From: Chrysomallon squamiferum
Lineage: Eukaryota > Mollusca > Gastropoda > Neomphalida > Peltospiridae
Direction of reading: 5' to 3'
Assembly (NCBI GenBank): GCA_012295275.1
Contig: CM022675.1
Span: 16,624,689-16,672,188, forward strand
DNA length: 47,500 nucleotides
The notes beneath the pieces were generated by a model that saw nothing but the letters and a program-made list of their open reading frames with translations, was not told the origin of the DNA and ran no database searches. Both the position numbers and the translations under genes were made by a program. Every line of letters begins with the position of its first letter. Position 1 is the first letter of the stretch. This document shows positions 1 through 9,153 of the stretch, piece after piece.

Positions 1-194
1 ACTTGACATCAAATACAGACACTAAATATAATTACGTACACAAATCTATGTTTGCAATAGCATGATGGGTAATATTTAGTATCGGTTCTGTCCTTGTTAA
101 ACTGAAATAATAAACGGATGGATGCATGGATTGATGGATGGATTAATTAATTAATGATATAAATTGTTAAATATTCTGATTTTGTATAGCGCTG

Positions 195-352
195 CACTTT
201 TAGCGAATAGCATCCTGAGATGCTGTTATAAATACTATTTCCTTAAAGAGAAGCAAACCTCAGGCTTGGATAAATTTGTCGTGGACACTGGTTGGAACGG
301 TAAAAAGCCCGGTGAAAAGCGTGGGATTGATCCCGCGGCTTGTCATCACTGA
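195..352 (-). mobile_element. SINE relic near the window start
   Basis: 'gtcgtggacactggttggaa', 'cggtaaaaagcccggtgaaa' and 'gggattgatcccgcggcttg' match the copy near 47.2 kb and the remembered molluscan SINE, including the B-box-like 'attgatccc'. The small + strand open frame over it is incidental. Confidence 0.65.
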
Positions 353-589
353 GGATATAATACTGCGTGTCCTACACTATAATCAGGTTATTTTCAGTTC
401 CAACAAGGTCTGCTGAATCAAAGACTATGGCATGAACTTTGCTATCGATTGGCTATTTTATTTAAATTTTGAAAGATATCTCCGTGACAATCCTATGACT
501 TTCCTACCTAGCAAACAATAGCTTATTATCATATCACTATGTAGGGTTATCAATCCGCCAAGTGAACACTTTTTCAAGGAATAAAAACA

Positions 590-675
590 TAAAAATAATA
601 ATAAAAATAAAAATAAAAATAAAAATAAATAAATAAATAAATAAATAAAATAAAATAAAATAGAATAAAACAAAA
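590..675. repeat. (AAAAT)n/(AAAT)n microsatellite
   Basis: Runs of AAAAAT, AAAT and AAAAT units about 100 bp before the candidate short-isoform promoter. The antisense open frame over it is an artefact of the repeat. Confidence 0.9.
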
Positions 676-739
676 TAATACATTTTACGTAACAGTAATT
701 ATTTGTTTCATCATAATCATATAACACTTGTTTACATTA

Positions 740-878
740 TATAACACTGGAGTTGACAGTGACTCTTTAGCCAATGAAATGAAAGGGTCATAGGTCATAG
801 GTAGACCTAGTTTAGTAGCAATCTGGAGAAGTGGAAGGCTGGGACACTGACAGCGAGCGAGGTTTGAATCAAATCAAA
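740..878 (+). promoter_or_regulatory. Candidate promoter/5' UTR of the short CNC isoform
   Basis: The block before the short first exon contains a CCAAT box (771-775) and direct hexamers GGGTCA-T-AGGTCA-T-AGGTAG (785-804), a nuclear-receptor DR1-type arrangement. There is no clear TATA box. Position and motifs suggest a promoter; the start site cannot be placed. Confidence 0.4.
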
Positions 879-932
879 ATGATGAAAACACAACATATGG
901 TGCCTGATGGCGGTGGAAATGGATTGTCACAG
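879..932 (+). CDS. NFE2L1/NFE2L2-like (cnc): Alternative first coding exon, Nrf2-like short isoform (18 codons)
   Basis: A short open segment starts with two ATG codons (879 and 882) and runs to a good donor, CAG|GTATGT, at 932/933. It encodes 18 residues, starting MMKTQH and ending GLSQ, and stops in phase 0. That is the same phase as the end of the long first exon, so it can join exon 2 at 2520 to read [15 protein letters not shown]. Human NRF2 has the same plan: a tiny first exon starting MMDLE and ending LPSQQ, followed by DMDLIDILWRQ. An in-frame TAG lies upstream with no other ATG between. The resulting protein would be about 655 aa without the ER anchor, so cytosolic/nuclear and open to KEAP1 control. 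Not proven without transcripts. Confidence 0.72.
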
Positions 933-1279
933 GTATGTCATTAATACTGATGGTAGTCTATATATATTTCGTGCTGAAATGATTAATGGTTATGGCATAT
1001 TTTTACTCTAAAGTTAAATAGTTTCCTCAGAAATGGTGGTTTATGTAACGGGATCAGCTGGATAGCGGTGTGGTCGTAGGCTTATGTCATATTACAGTAT
1101 TGTTACGGAAATAATTTTTGTGTCGATAGAATGAGACACTTCAGTTTTAATCATAAGGTATGTAACTATTATTTTTAATGCTTGTTATTCAATATAATTC
1201 GCTTTCAAAATCTTGAAGTGAACCTAAATGATCTTGGGATCTGCCCCGGAAATAGGTCATCGCCCATGCTCATTGTCAA

Positions 1280-1649
1280 AATTCTAACTACGTCACTTCG
1301 GCGCATGCGTACTGCGTTTTTATTGTCACTAATCTGCTGATTCACTTTCCTGGATCGTGTGCAAGCGGAAACGTGCAATTTCGACAACTTATTTTATTAT
1401 TTCGTTTTAATATGAATTCTTGAAATCCATATAGTATTTCTTGAAAATGTTTTCGAATCTGTGATTTGAGTGTGATTATTTTTCTAAGTATGCAAGGGTA
1501 CAGAACATTGACTATGTGACATTTGTCTGAACGATCTTTAGTTCTATTTTTAGACATGAACAACTCCATTAAACAACTGTAACAGCGTAAGCGTGTAAAC
1601 AGTATATAAACAAAGAGAATTTGTTTGTGATCTGTGTAAAGCCATTAAA
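1280..1649 (+). promoter_or_regulatory. Candidate promoter/5' UTR of the long CNC isoform
   Basis: Between the two first exons there is a CRE-like TACGTCAC (1289-1296) followed immediately by GCGCATGCGTAC (1301-1312), close to the palindromic site of nuclear respiratory factor 1 (TGCGCATGCGCA). These CpG-containing motifs stand out in AT-rich DNA about 340 bp before the long-isoform ATG, where a promoter is expected. Confidence 0.42.
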
Positions 1650-2213
1650 ATGATTATAAAACAGTATTTTACCGATGGATTAGTTCAGATAGCAATTATT
1701 TTAAGTTTACTCAGGACTGATCTTAATAACTATCTTCATAGTAATTTAATTAATTATCCTGAAGTTCAAGATGTCATTTTGGGTCAGAGTATAGCATACT
1801 CACCAGCCAATTTTCACAATCATTTTAACATACTAAACAGCCTTAGTGTACATCCAAAAAGTGTAGATCATGAATACTTTTCCTCGATATTTCAAGAAGT
1901 AAGAAGTCTTCCAAGGTTTCAGCGTTTTTATGGACTAAATACAAATATCAATGCATTTTTGGTTGAAACAAACCACGGATTACCATTATCGAATATTATT
2001 TCGAGTTCATCACTGAGCAGTCAAAATACTAATGAGGAAGAAAATGACAGTTCAACAACTGATGATGTGCCTGCTGTGGAAGCACAGGATGATTCGAATG
2101 CAAATGATAATGCTGAGGAAAATAGCAGTGATCAGCTTTTAAGCAATGACACTGATGTTAATGGTGCTGTTTCTCTTTCATCAGACTTGTTAGGAAGTAA
2201 TCTTACATCTGAG
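1650..2213 (+). CDS. CNC gene exon 1 (long isoform; ER anchor)
   Basis: Encodes residues 1-188 and ends GAG|GTATGA in phase 0. The first 30 residues include a run of Ile, Leu, Val and Ala (about 8-22) flanked by charged or polar residues, which matches the NHB1 ER-targeting segment of NFE2L1. It is followed by a block resembling the conserved Nrf1 N-terminal domain ([11 protein letters not shown], then [11 protein letters not shown] and LPRFQRF). The rest is an acidic Ser/Asn-rich tail with four N-x-S/T sequons. The ATG has A at -3. No acceptor is evident just upstream, so this is most likely a true first exon with its own promoter. Confidence 0.93.
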
Positions 2214-2412
2214 GTATGAAAAAAAAAAAAATCATTCGTGAAATAATCCAACCCCCTGAAGAACCCCCAAAACATAATATGCTGTTATTTAGTATTCAGT
2301 CACAATTATTTGTAGGAACCACTGAGGTTCAATTTGTACATGTATACAAACCAATACTCATAATTGTGCTTTAAAATGTCATCTCATCTAATTTTGATAT
2401 ATTTGCAGCTGT

Positions 2413-2455
<43 letters not shown>

Positions 2456-5400
2456 TAGACACAATGAAGAATAAATATTTGTAAATGTACAACTGAATCT
2501 TTTTAATAAAAATTTTCAGGACTTGGACTTAATTGAAGTTCTGTGGAGACAGGATATTGATTTAGGTGTTGGCAAAGATGTCTTTGATGTCGATCTCCGA
2601 AGAAAACTTGAACAGGAACGAGAACTTGAGTTACAGCAGCAACGTGCAAAGGTTTGTTAGTCTGGTTTAAAATATTAATAATTTGATCACTGATAAATAC
2701 ATACATTTATTTAGAATGTTTATTTTATGTGTTAATGCTTCTGAGTTTAAAATTGCATTGAAATAAGCATTAAAACATAATTGAAGGTATTTGTTAACTT
2801 TGATCCTTATTATATATTTTTAATGAATTTATATTAGTTCTATTTTTATTATATCTATACCAGTATTTTTAAATATGTTGTGTGTATTGCAGCAAAACAA
2901 GAACAGTTACTATTTTTTTGATTGGTAATATTCATTTTATTTTTCAAAATCAGTTTTCCAATTTCCTAAATAAATTTTGTGTATTTAAGAAAAAAAGATA
3001 TATTATTTGCAAGAAACACTCTGAAATAAACTTTTCCTGTTTCATATTTTATTGTATATCAATATTCAGTTTTTTGAAGAAGAAAAAACTTAGATAATCT
3101 TATTACATTTCACAACAGACACTTAAAGTTTATTTTATGTAAATTTATTTTGCAGCAAAAACAAGAAGAATTAATACGACAAAAGAAGGAGGAAGAGAAG
3201 AGACAGCTGAATCAGCAGTGGTTATCTCAGAATTTTATGCAAGATGGTGAAACTGGTAAATAAGTTTATCCATTTCATGTGTTTTCACTTAATAACAGGT
3301 ACCAGTAGTTAGCATCACAAGTAAGTAAAGCTTGGCCAACAGCCTAAAAACAGATCTATTTTATAATAATAATTATTTAATAGATTGTATGTTTATAAAT
3401 CTCCAGATAAATGTTACAGCCTGTTCATGTTTTGTTTTACCATTGGATATTCTTAAAACTTGAATTAATTTAAAGTTATTTATACTATTTTACCATTTTC
3501 TCCTAATCTGATATTCTGAGCTTAGAGCATAAAGCTTTAAATAGAAACTATGAAATTTTCTTGACAATAGCAGGACAGGTAGAATGTACACAACAGAAAA
3601 TCTGTATGAACATGTTAGTATTTGATATGTGAGATATATTTTTGTTGTTGACAGGTGAGTGGTTACCTTTGGAAGCTCCTGCTGCTGGATTGGAAACTGA
3701 TATTTTTAATGCATCACATGTTGCTGTAAGTTGCACATACATATTTAAAACAATATATAAAAATAGATGAACATACTGTTTAAAAATTTGTCCTAAATGA
3801 TAAAATATGCTGATTAATACAAAATATTAAAAATTTAATGCCCATTTTATTTTATATTTTATATTGATTTCTATTTTTAAAAAGCTGTTACACAGAGTTT
3901 CTAAGTTAATGTGTTATGTTTAGTTGTTTAGTGTTTTCTAATGCAACCTTTTTTCAAAGATAAAAAGAAATATGAAATTAACATGTTAAATTTCCTTCCA
4001 GGAAAATTTCTCACTTGAGGAAGCACTGCAGATTTTATCTTCTCCACCAGTACAGGAGAAAGTGGAGAGTTTTATTCCAACTGAAAACACAACACAGATT
4101 CCAGAACTTCTGCCAGTGACAAATTTACAGCAGACAGCACCAGTGCAGCCAGTACAATACTTCAACAACTACGTGGAAGAAACTGTACCTCAGTTTCCAA
4201 ATCACACAACTCAGGTACATTATGTTACTGCATGTTACTTAATATTTTACCAGATGTCTTCACAAATAAATTTAATATTTGTTTTGGACTTGCATTAGTT
4301 GTAAATAATCTGCCTTAGTATGTCAGCTTGTAATAAATTGTATTCACTTAAAAATTAAAATATTTATCACAGAATTTCCTTCACTTTGACTGACTTTCTA
4401 TTTATATATTTTTTTAGTAGTTTTTAATCTTACTCTGCCATTTGTATTATTTTATATAGAATGATTTTATCATGTATGAAAAACATTTATTAACATATTT
4501 GTTAAGTTAGGTTTTTGTAAAGTATAAATCTGAGTCATTCAACCCAAAATAGTTTCACAAGTTTAACAGTCTGTTTTCAGTGTGTAATACTTGTTCTTCT
4601 GATTTTACTTGTTTCATTTTTGTGTAAAAACAAAAACAAGGACACCCTAAATCTTTAGAAAAAATATGCAAAACATTAAGTAAATGAATATGATGACAAA
4701 GATGTATTAACCTAAATGATGTCACAAGAGAGGAAACTCTGTTTGAAAACAGCAGGTGGTGACTGTGTGTGTTGTCAGTCATACTGAGTAGTGAGGCAAC
4801 TCATGATACAGCTTATTGGTGATGTCAGCAAACAGCTGTAGGCACTGTCAGGTCAGATGACAAGGAAGGATAGTGCTGGCTGTGAGATGGTGTTTTAGTG
4901 GAAATGCTAAGTTTACTGATATGTTATGTAGAAGTACTGTCCTGTCTCTGAAACATTATGTGCAGGTCAAACTATTCATTTTCAATGCAACTTCTATTTA
5001 TGTAAATTATAGTATAAAAAGGTTTATAGAAGTTCTGTTGAAAATAAATACATAATAATATTTTTTATTTTTGTTGAGAGGCCAGTTTATTTGAAATATT
5101 TGTGATTTGTGATATGACTTGGTAAAAATAATTTCTAAATGCTAACAATAGTACTGCAGTTCATCTTTTAACTAACTGACATTGTGTTTGAAGTAGATTT
5201 TATTTTAAATTCTTTTAACTGTTGTGCTTCTATTCCAGCCACAGCAGCTGCCTCCAGCACAGAATGGCGGACAAGCTGACAGTTTTCTTGAATGTCTTGC
5301 TGACTTGCTCGACTTCAACCACCTCACACAGGAGGACTTGGATGCCTCCCGAAATCCTGAGTCTGAACTCCTGTCAAACACGTGCCAGATGAACAACAGC

Positions 5401-8400
5401 AATGTGCTCATACAGAACGCCACTCTGCCACAACCAGCACCTAACAACACATTACCCACTCCTCTCACTGCTAACATGGGACTGCCGATGGCTATCAGCA
5501 ACAACACCAATGGTTCGTGCATGTCACAGCTAAATGACACAGGTCAGTTCTTGATTATTTGCTTCAGTCTTAATGAGCATTTTTGATATTAGTGATTAAA
5601 CTGTGCACTTTATCTAACACATTTTGATATAGGTACAGAAAAATATCTGAACTTTATTAATAGCTTAAATCTCATTTAGCACATTTTGACATTAGTGTTA
5701 GTACAGAGCACATTTTGATGTAGAACTTGATGATTATCTTAAATCTCACCTATCAAACTTTCACATTATATTATTAATGCAGAGAACTGAATCTTCTCAT
5801 AATTCTTCATGATGAAACAGTGTTTTGAATACATACATAACAGATATTTTTTACTGAATGTTGTCATTATTATTATTATTATTTTTTTTTTTTTTAAATT
5901 TGTCTCCAAATTGTGATTCTGAAAACTAATGACCATAGAATTTGTAAACATTTTTTTTTGATTCAGAGTATCATAGATTAAAAAAATAATGTAGACTATT
6001 TTAAATAATTGAAAGTATGAAATTAATTTTTACTTCAGAAAGCACATTCAGATGGATATACACATTTTCTTGAAGATTCAAACAAATGTAATAATTCATT
6101 GTTGATAGTTTTCATTATAGAAGCTGTGGTCTGCTAACATTTTAAATAATTTGTCTTTTTCAGCATTTCTGTCCCAGGCAGAGAATTTCAGTTCAACTGT
6201 TCCAGCAGTGGGCAGTTTTGAATCACTGGACTGGGAAGCAGAAGACATTTTCAGTAATGTTACCACAATGAACCAGCCTGGAACACTGGCCAATGTGTCT
6301 GAACTCGTTCTACATGATGAAGCTATTCGCACAGGTAAATCTTAGTTTTTTTTTTAATCTCCTCTATAGTTACTTTGTGCAGCTAAAGATATTAAAGCAG
6401 ATATTTGTTAGATGTTGTTTATAACTGTCACAGTGACACAGGTGTTTGTTATTACATGTAGGGAATATAGGCATTAGAAGATTATGGCAGAATTGTGACA
6501 GTAGTTTTATTATTGTGATGATATTCACTAGATAAATAACAATCAACAAGAATACAGCTTGAGTATTTTATTTATTTATAAGAATGTTTTTGTGATTATA
6601 TACAATAAAATAAACAGAAGTGTGAAAACCTAAGTTAAAACATAGAATCATTTGAACCCTAATTAAAGATGGAATTGGTGACAGAAAAATAAAGTAATTA
6701 CATTAATATAAAATGAAACAAATACCCAGATTTAGATTCTGAATTTTTCTTGATGCCTGTATATATCGGATTCCTGTAGACATTAGTGAAAACCATAGAA
6801 TCAAAGAGAAAAGAGAAGTTAGCCTTGGTTGACAAATTTCAAAACTGTGTTTGTTTGTCACACAAAATTAGCTGTATCTTGGCTGCAAATTTACTTAACA
6901 GTAAAATTTGATAACTATCTTTAAAAAGTTCGTTATCACATATTTTCCTGTAACAATGTTATTTTGGATCATCAAACAGAACTAATTATTTGGATATATT
7001 AGCAGTTAAGGGCAATTTATTTATGGATTATAATTATTAATACATTTTTATTTAATATTAGTAATTAATTTATCTTTTCTCTGTTTCATACATAGACATG
7101 TTAAATTAGTACTTAAAATTATTTATAGATAGTTTATGCAAAAGAAATGTATGAGCTTTTAGTAAAGTTGTTTAAAAATATATAATTTGGTGTATACAGT
7201 TGTGGACAATGAATGTAATAAATTTAATTGTAAACTAATTTTTAAAAATTGACATTACAGTTTTAAAATTATCAGGTGTAATGTATGCGTGTGGTTTCAG
7301 AAAATGAACAGGATATATTTGATCTTTTAATGTGTAGGACTTCAGACAATAGACATGATATATTTTATCTTTTAATGTGTAGGACTTCAGACAATGGACA
7401 TGATGGACGCATCGGCCAGCGTGGCCTCTGATCTGCTGCTGGATGAAGTGAGTGAAGATTCTGCTATTGAGTCCATGGGCAGTGCATCGCCATTTCAGGT
7501 ACACACTGTCTGCTCATTTCTCTGGTAGAAACACCAGGTATCATAGAAAACAATGTTATAGCCTCTGGGTTTTTTACTTTCACATTATTTTTAATATTTA
7601 ATTTGTTTATTGTTTTTTTTTTTCAGTAAAATATCTTAAATGTGAAAATTTCAGTATATGTTAAATAATATGAAAAGCTAACCTAAAATATTGCACTGAT
7701 ACTACATGCATTACAGCAATGTCTGCTTCTGCTAAAAATTTAGTATTTATACAAACAATCTGAATACAGATTCTGCTTCATTGAGAGTGTTAGAACTGCA
7801 GAACTACAGAAAAAGCTCAAAGTCATATAATGTACACTCTAGATTAGTATTAGAAGATATATTTAAAAAATATAAAAGCTTTCAGTGCTGTTCGTGTAAT
7901 GTAAGAATTACATGCTGTTTGCTGCCATTAAAATTGATTTTAACATTTATTTAAACTTACTGCAACAAACTGTAGAAATCACTGATAAAACTTAGAGGTT
8001 TTTAATTTGATTTTAAATATTTAAATACATTGCAGCACGAAGCAGAAACTGTTGATGGAGTGGAAGGTGCTACTGGTGGAAGTGACTACGGCACTGGAAG
8101 TCCAGACTACTCAAAGACGTCAAAGTTGGAACCTGACGACTTCCGCTACTCCTACAGCGGCTCCTACAGTGGCTCTGAATCACCACACACTAACTGTTCA
8201 ACATCGTCCAATGACACAGACTTCAATCGTCCATCCAGCGGTCCACCAAAACACGTCAAACACAATCACACATACCCACTGCAGCCCGGGGAGACACCGC
8301 GGGAGGTGAAAGCTTACACCAAAGTGGAGAAGTCAAAACACAAAGGTCCTTACAGCAGGTAACAGTTTCATTCATTAATATTAGACATTGAATGTTGGAT

Positions 8401-9153
8401 TTTAGTTACATTATTAATAGGGGATACCAATATTGAAACAAAATGTGTTTATAAAGTAGATTTTTTTTTATATACATTTGATACTGATTGAAATGTTTGA
8501 AATGTGACAGTGATAACAACAATTTTGAAAGTATTAACTATCAAAAATTTTCTTTGTCTTAAAATGTTCTGTTATTATTAAAATATTTTTCACTAAGTAT
8601 AATTTTAAAAAGTTACATTTTTATTTGTGATTACAACTATTAATATTCTGTCTTTAATTATTATTTCAGAGATGAGAAGCGAATCTGTGAATTAAACATT
8701 CCATTTTCGGTGGATCAGATAATCGACGCCCCGGTTGAAGAGTTCAATGACATGATGTCCAAGTACAAGCTGACCGAGCCTCAGATACAGCTGATTCGAG
8801 ACATTCGACGTCGAGGCAAAAACAAGGTGGCTGCCCACAACTGTCGCAAGCGAAAAATGGGAATCTTGATTTCACTGGAGGATGAGCTGGAGGAACTGAA
8901 AGCGGCCAAAGACAAACTGCTACGAGAGAGGTCGTACATTGACAAGCAGACTCGCGAGATGAAGGAGAAGTTCAGCTACATGTACAGAGAGATTTTCAAC
9001 TCCCTGCGAGACGAACACGGCAATCCGTATGACGCCAATGAGTATTCACTACAGCAGCTTAGTGACGGCAACGTTTTCCTTGTACCCCGCCCAGTCCCGT
9101 CCGATGACAGCTCTCTGAAGACCACCAAGAAGAGAAAAAATGATAAAAAATAA
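1650..9153 (+). CDS. NFE2L1/NFE2L2-like (cnc): CNC-bZIP transcription factor, Nrf1-like long isoform (10 exons, 825 aa)
   Basis: Predicted stress-responsive transcription factor that binds antioxidant-response elements, normally as a heterodimer with a small Maf. Joining 1650-2213, 2520-2651, 3156-3255, 3655-3725, 4002-4214, 5239-5542, 6164-6334, 7383-7498, 8036-8358 and 8670-9153 gives one 825-residue frame with GT/AG introns throughout. In order: an N-terminal hydrophobic anchor like NHB1 of NFE2L1 (about residues 8-22), a Neh2-type region with DLG (202-204) and ETGE (264-267), an Asn/Ser/Thr-rich centre with many N-glycosylation sequons, a Ser-rich degron-like stretch (544-552), a CNC domain (about 672-713), a basic region (about 708-727), a leucine zipper and a C-terminal VFLVP Neh3 motif. 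By family knowledge the long form sits in the ER and is retrotranslocated and processed when proteasome capacity falls. The length is close to vertebrate NFE2L1. Family identity is very secure; the exact symbol is not, because most invertebrates have a single CNC gene. Confidence 0.95.
2414..2445. repeat. Poly(A) tract in CNC intron 1
   Basis: About 32 consecutive A's, 75 bp before the exon 2 acceptor. No retro-element body was recognised 5' of it. Confidence 0.9.
2520..2651 (+). CDS. CNC gene exon 2 (DLG motif)
   Basis: 44 codons, phase 0 at both ends, acceptor TTTTCAG|G and donor AAG|GTTTGT. It encodes [18 protein letters not shown], nearly identical to the Neh2 DLG region of vertebrate NFE2L1/2, then a charged coiled-coil-like stretch rich in Glu, Arg and Gln. 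DLG is the low-affinity KEAP1 Kelch site in NRF2. As 132 nt with symmetric phases, the exon could be skipped without breaking the frame. Confidence 0.95.
3156..3255 (+). CDS. CNC gene exon 3 (Neh2 helix, start of ETGE)
   Basis: 100 nt, acceptor TTTTGCAG|C, donor ACTG|GTAAAT, leaving phase 1. It encodes a strongly charged helix ([17 protein letters not shown]) corresponding to the Neh2 linker helix whose lysines are ubiquitinated in NRF2, and ends ...QDGET plus the first base of Gly. The high-affinity KEAP1 motif is completed only after splicing to the next exon. Confidence 0.93.
3655..3725 (+). CDS. CNC gene exon 4 (completes ETGE)
   Basis: 71 nt, acceptor TTGACAG|GTGAG, donor GCT|GTAAGT. 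Joined to exon 3 it gives [13 protein letters not shown], an intact ETGE KEAP1-binding motif. The exon ends in phase 0. The first exon bases (GTGAGT) themselves look like a donor; the true acceptor is fixed by the frame and by ETGE conservation. Confidence 0.93.
4002..4214 (+). CDS. CNC gene exon 5
   Basis: 71 codons, phase 0 at both ends, acceptor CCTTCCAG|G, donor CAG|GTACAT. Encodes a Gln/Pro/Thr/Val-rich segment with a short acidic-hydrophobic start ([12 protein letters not shown]) that may be an activation helix, and three N-glycosylation sequons (NFS, NTT, NHT). No catalytic motif is seen. It corresponds to the poorly conserved activation region of the family. Confidence 0.9.
4215..5238 (+). 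other. CNC gene intron 5, nothing recognised
   Basis: About 1 kb of intron. A less AT-rich patch at about 4730-4900 has no convincing coding frame or element. Open frames here are short and unsupported. Confidence 0.7.
5239..5542 (+). CDS. CNC gene exon 6 (acidic activation helix and sequon cluster)
   Basis: 304 nt, acceptor TTCCAG|C, donor ACAG|GTCAGT, leaving phase 1. Encodes an acidic-hydrophobic segment ([20 protein letters not shown]) resembling the Neh4/5 or AD1 activation motifs, then a stretch with six N-x-S/T sequons (NNS, NAT, NNT, NNT, NGS, NDT). That recalls the Asn/Ser/Thr glycodomain of NFE2L1 and SKN-1A. Confidence 0.9.
6164..6334 (+). CDS. CNC gene exon 7
   Basis: 171 nt, phase 1 in and phase 1 out, acceptor TTTTTCAG|C, donor ACAG|GTAAAT. 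Encodes 57 residues including an acidic aromatic patch ([13 protein letters not shown]), plausible as a second activation motif, and three sequons (NFS, NVT, NVS). Symmetric phase and length divisible by three make it a possible cassette exon. Confidence 0.9.
7290..7392 (+). repeat. 45-bp tandem duplication over the exon 8 acceptor
   Basis: Two near-identical 45-bp copies (AG at 7336-7337 and 7381-7382) share 'atcttttaatgtgtag' and 'gacttcagacaat'. A third, more diverged partial copy precedes them (about 7293-7320, 'ttcagaaaatgaacaggata'). The last copy supplies the real exon 8 acceptor and its first codons. Confidence 0.85.
7383..7498 (+). CDS. CNC gene exon 8 (Ser-rich degron-like motif)
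   Basis: 116 nt, acceptor TGTGTAG|GACTTC, donor TTTCAG|GTACAC, phase 1 in, phase 0 out. Encodes [17 protein letters not shown] followed by [17 protein letters not shown]. The DSAIESMGS stretch resembles the phosphodegron-bearing Neh6 segments of the family. The acceptor lies inside a 45-bp tandem duplication, so an almost identical acceptor is present 45 bp upstream. Confidence 0.88.
8036..8358 (+). CDS. CNC gene exon 9
   Basis: 323 nt, acceptor TTGCAG|C, donor AGCAG|GTAACA, phase 0 in and phase 2 out. Encodes a Ser/Tyr/Gly-rich linker ([13 protein letters not shown]) followed by a His/Lys-rich stretch ending YSR, the usual lead-in to the CNC domain (SRDEKR). The Ser/Tyr-rich part is low complexity, and its role is not evident. 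Confidence 0.92.
8670..9153 (+). CDS. CNC gene exon 10 (CNC domain, bZIP, Neh3, stop)
   Basis: 484 nt including the TAA at 9151-9153; acceptor TTTCAG|A. Encodes residues 666-825: CNC domain ([20 protein letters not shown]...), DNA-binding basic region [20 protein letters not shown], a leucine zipper, and the C-terminal VFLVP followed by a Lys/Arg-rich tail ([11 protein letters not shown]). The basic region has His where the vertebrate and Drosophila members I recall have Gln (VAAQNCRKRK). This exon alone identifies the family. Confidence 0.97.

Larger units (their letters stand above)
5543..8035 (+). other. CNC gene introns 6-8, no genes
   Basis: AT-rich intronic sequence between exons 6 and 9 (5543-6163, 6335-7382, 7499-8035). 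I see only short homopolymers and the 45-bp duplication at 7290-7392. Confidence 0.7.

Noticed and set aside
164-352. 62-residue + strand open frame
   Set aside because: It lies over the SINE relic and has no recognisable protein; the reading frame is incidental.
458-727. 89-residue - strand frame rich in Phe/Leu/Tyr
   Set aside because: Produced by the (AAAAT)n microsatellite read antisense.
1205-1569. Antisense frames of 60 and 75 residues between the two first exons
   Set aside because: No family similarity, no splice partners; the region is better explained as promoter/5' UTR of the long isoform.
5205-5540. 111-residue antisense frame opposite CNC exon 6
   Set aside because: Shadow of the GC-richer coding exon on the other strand.
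7235-7504. 89-residue antisense frame with 15-residue periodicity
   Set aside because: The periodicity is the 45-bp duplication around the exon 8 acceptor; no independent gene is supported.
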